This document shows positions 62,656 through 64,000 of a DNA stretch of 64,000 bases, piece after piece. The stretch is from contig JAXGLO010000001.1 of assembly GCA_040769125.1 (NCBI GenBank), positions 806,001 to 870,000 on the forward strand. The letters are read 5' to 3'. The notes under the pieces were generated by a model. The model was not told the DNA's origin and ran no database searches. It saw only the letters and a list, made by a program, of their open reading frames with translations. The translations under genes were made by a program, and so were the position numbers. Source of the stretch: CAIXSE01 sp040769125. Lineage in GTDB: Bacteria; Actinomycetota; Thermoleophilia; UBA2241. The stretch's first letter is position 1; each line of letters begins with the position of its first letter.

Positions 62656-63078
62656 GTGGGACTCCTCAAACAAGGCGCTTGCGAGATCGTGGAATTCATC
62701 GATGACGGTGGCTTCTACCTGCACGTCGTGATCGCGCATGAATCGGTTCATCCGACCCTTCTGTTCGGGTGCCGCTGCTGCGTCGTGTGGATGCGACCAC
62801 CTCGCGGTACCCCGCAGGCCGGCCACTGGGTCAGGTCTACCCGGGCCCGGTGCTCGACAATCGTCTGCTTCGCTGGCGAGGCCTGGAGGCTTGGTTCGGC
62901 AGTACGTCCGGGCGGTCGCCGCCTCGACGAGCGGGATCTTGTTGTGGGTCAGCCCGGCTCCCTCGAGCGCGTACTGCATCTCAGCTACAGCGAGCGCGTG
63001 GAGTCGGAGATCCGGCTGTTCGATCGGGAGTCAGTGATGGGGGTTCTGGGGGCCTCGCTGCGGCTCGCCCAGCTCTGA
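62656..63078 (+). CDS. Hypothetical 140-residue protein, doubtful
   Basis: GTG 62656 opens a frame (GLLKQGACEIVEFIDDGGFY...) ending in TGA 63076-63078, one base before an ATG at 63080 that is in frame with the downstream hemB paralogue. The frame is open back to 62581 without a start codon and reads plausibly there (VDVAEWLTRLHKACGATPDV), so a frameshifted or broken gene is possible. A Cys-rich patch CRCCVVW lies mid-protein. No family recognised. Confidence 0.3.
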   Translation: MGLLKQGACEIVEFIDDGGFYLHVVIAHESVHPTLLFGCRCCVVWMRPPRGTPQAGHWVRSTRARCSTIVCFAGEAWRLGSAVRPGGRRLDERDLVVGQPGSLERVLHLSYSERVESEIRLFDRESVMGVLGASLRLAQL

Positions 63079-63211
63079 GATGATGCGTCCGGGGCGCGCC
63101 CTCAGGGCCCTCGCCGACGGGCTCTCCAGGCTTGTCAAGGGGATGCTGCCGGGGGAAGATGACAGGCGTACGCGGCCCTCTGCCTCCGGCGCACGAAAGG
63201 ACACGTTTTCC

Positions 63212-64000
63212 ATGTACTACCCCAGCTACCGCATGAGACGTCTGCGCCGGACGCCGGCAGTCCGCGCCCTGCTTCGGGAGACGACACTCTCGGTTGACGA
63301 CCTCATCTGCCCGTTGTTCGTGATCGCCGGTGAGAACATCCGCCGGCCGATCGCTTCGATGCCGGGCTGCTTTCAGCTGTCGATCGGCAATCTCCTCGGC
63401 GAGGTCCGCGAGGCCGCGAACCTCGGCATTCGCGCCGTGATGCTCTTCGGCATTCCCTCGCAAAAGGATGCTGCGGCGAGCAGCGCCTACGACTCCGAGG
63501 GCATCGTCCAGCTCGCCGTGCGCGCCGTCAAGGACGAGTTCCCCGATCTCGTGGTGATCACCGACGTCTGCCTCTGTGGGTACATGGATCACGGTCACTG
63601 TGGTGTGGTGCAGGAGGGCGAGGTGCTCAACGACGTCACCCTGGAGCTGCTCGCCAAGACGGCCGTCACTCACGCAGAGAGCGGGGCCGACTGGGTCGCC
63701 CCCAGCGACATGATGGACGGCCGCGTGGGCGCTATCCGCAACGCGCTTGACGACGAAGGCCTCCCCGATACGGTCATCATGTCGTGCTCGTGCAAGTTCG
63801 CTTCAGCCTTCTACGGCCCGTTTCGCCGTGACGCGACAGGGTCGGCCGCGGCTTTCGGCGATCGCCGTACGTACCAGATGGACCCGGCTAATAGCGAGGA
63901 GGCGGTGCGCGAGGCGTTGCTCGATATCGAAGAGGGCGCCGACATCGTCATGGTTGCGCCGGCCCTGTCGTGTCTCGACGTGATCCAGGCGGTCAAACTC
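63212..64000 (+). CDS. HemB paralogue lacking the second Schiff-base lysine (runs off the window)
   Basis: Porphobilinogen-synthase fold, 263 residues visible from ATG 63212 with AAAGGA upstream; the frame is open back to ATG 63080, so a longer N-terminus is possible. Zinc cysteines are kept (DVCLCGYMDHGHCG), as are K195 in SCSCKFAS, FYGPFR and FGDRRTYQMDPAN. At residue 249 the essential second lysine is alanine: VMVAPALSCLDV against IMVKPALPYLDV in the HemB at 691. Ordinary ALA condensation should therefore fail or be very slow. It may have another activity, be a regulatory partner of HemB, or be decaying, though the frame is otherwise clean. Confidence 0.88.
   Translation, partial: MYYPSYRMRRLRRTPAVRALLRETTLSVDDLICPLFVIAGENIRRPIASMPGCFQLSIGNLLGEVREAANLGIRAVMLFGIPSQKDAAASSAYDSEGIVQLAVRAVKDEFPDLVVITDVCLCGYMDHGHCGVVQEGEVLNDVTLELLAKTAVTHAESGADWVAPSDMMDGRVGAIRNALDDEGLPDTVIMSCSCKFASAFYGPFRRDATGSAAAFGDRRTYQMDPANSEEAVREALLDIEEGADIVMVAPALSCLDVIQAVKL

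Noticed and set aside
62623..62979. Minus-strand 118-codon frame opposite the hypothetical gene before hemB paralogue
   Set aside because: Its last 40 codons read plausibly, but there is no ribosome site or family match, and the plus-strand frame is at least coupled to the downstream gene.

Overview
The window is GC-rich, densely coded chromosome with no tRNA, rRNA, CRISPR array, insertion sequence or phage gene that I can see. The gene set (CarD, class II DAHP synthase, a pyrophosphate-type phosphofructokinase, HemL with a HemY/CgoX-type oxidase, a GerMN/Gmad2 lipoprotein, frequent GTG starts) fits a bacterium of the Actinomycetota, probably a deep-branching class such as Thermoleophilia or Coriobacteriia. 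That placement is inference; no marker here settles it.

Layout. (1) 1-5687: a tetrapyrrole operon hemD(partial)-hemB-hemE-hemY/cgoX-hemL with overlapping ends, followed convergently by a precorrin-2 dehydrogenase gene (5650-6372, minus). (2) 6668-9523: the cobalt transporter operon cbiMNQO behind a possible promoter with an operator-like palindrome. (3) 9621-13566: a membrane diguanylate cyclase, a GerMN lipoprotein, a 1-kb repeat-bearing gap and an orphan MtaA/UroD-like protein with the HxC...C zinc motif. (4) 13740-25080: four tandem paralogous genes for large secreted YCF48-type beta-propeller proteins. The first three have exactly 14 repeats plus an Ig-like C-terminus; the fourth has been expanded to 20 repeats by a 246-bp tandem array and has lost its C-terminal domain to decay. 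All share a leader, a GTG start context and (three of four) a downstream hairpin. (5) 25133-32721: a PfkB sugar kinase, CarD, a uridine-kinase-like P-loop kinase and purN, then a minus-strand MMPL transporter/TetR pair whose predicted promoter is covered by three operator-like sites. (6) 33092-40299: glycolysis and biosynthesis (phosphofructokinase, class II aldolase, UbiB-like kinase, cysteine synthase, class II DAHP synthase). (7) 40338-46716: nitroreductase, universal stress protein, UppP, a PGRP-type amidase with three near-identical 104-residue repeats, YggT and a divergent acetate kinase. (8) 46826-55650: a SpeD-like (AdoMet decarboxylase-like) gene 3 bp ahead of a LuxI/GNAT-like acyltransferase, facing three paralogous GGDEF-EAL membrane proteins that arose by tandem duplication; the duplication junction can be read to the base. 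(9) 55779-64000: acetylornithine-type aminotransferase, LysE-type exporter, pyruvate kinase, a small transaldolase-like protein, an MFS exporter and, running off the end, a second HemB in which one of the two Schiff-base lysines is alanine.

How it fits together: tetrapyrrole synthesis, precorrin-2 oxidation and cobalt uptake form one functional block (haem, sirohaem and corrinoids), with the MtaA-like protein a possible corrinoid user. Phosphofructokinase, aldolase, pyruvate kinase, the transaldolase-like protein and acetate kinase are scattered central-carbon genes. The most unusual parts are the YCF48 array, the SpeD-like/acyltransferase pair beside expanded cyclic-di-GMP genes, and the lysine-lacking HemB.
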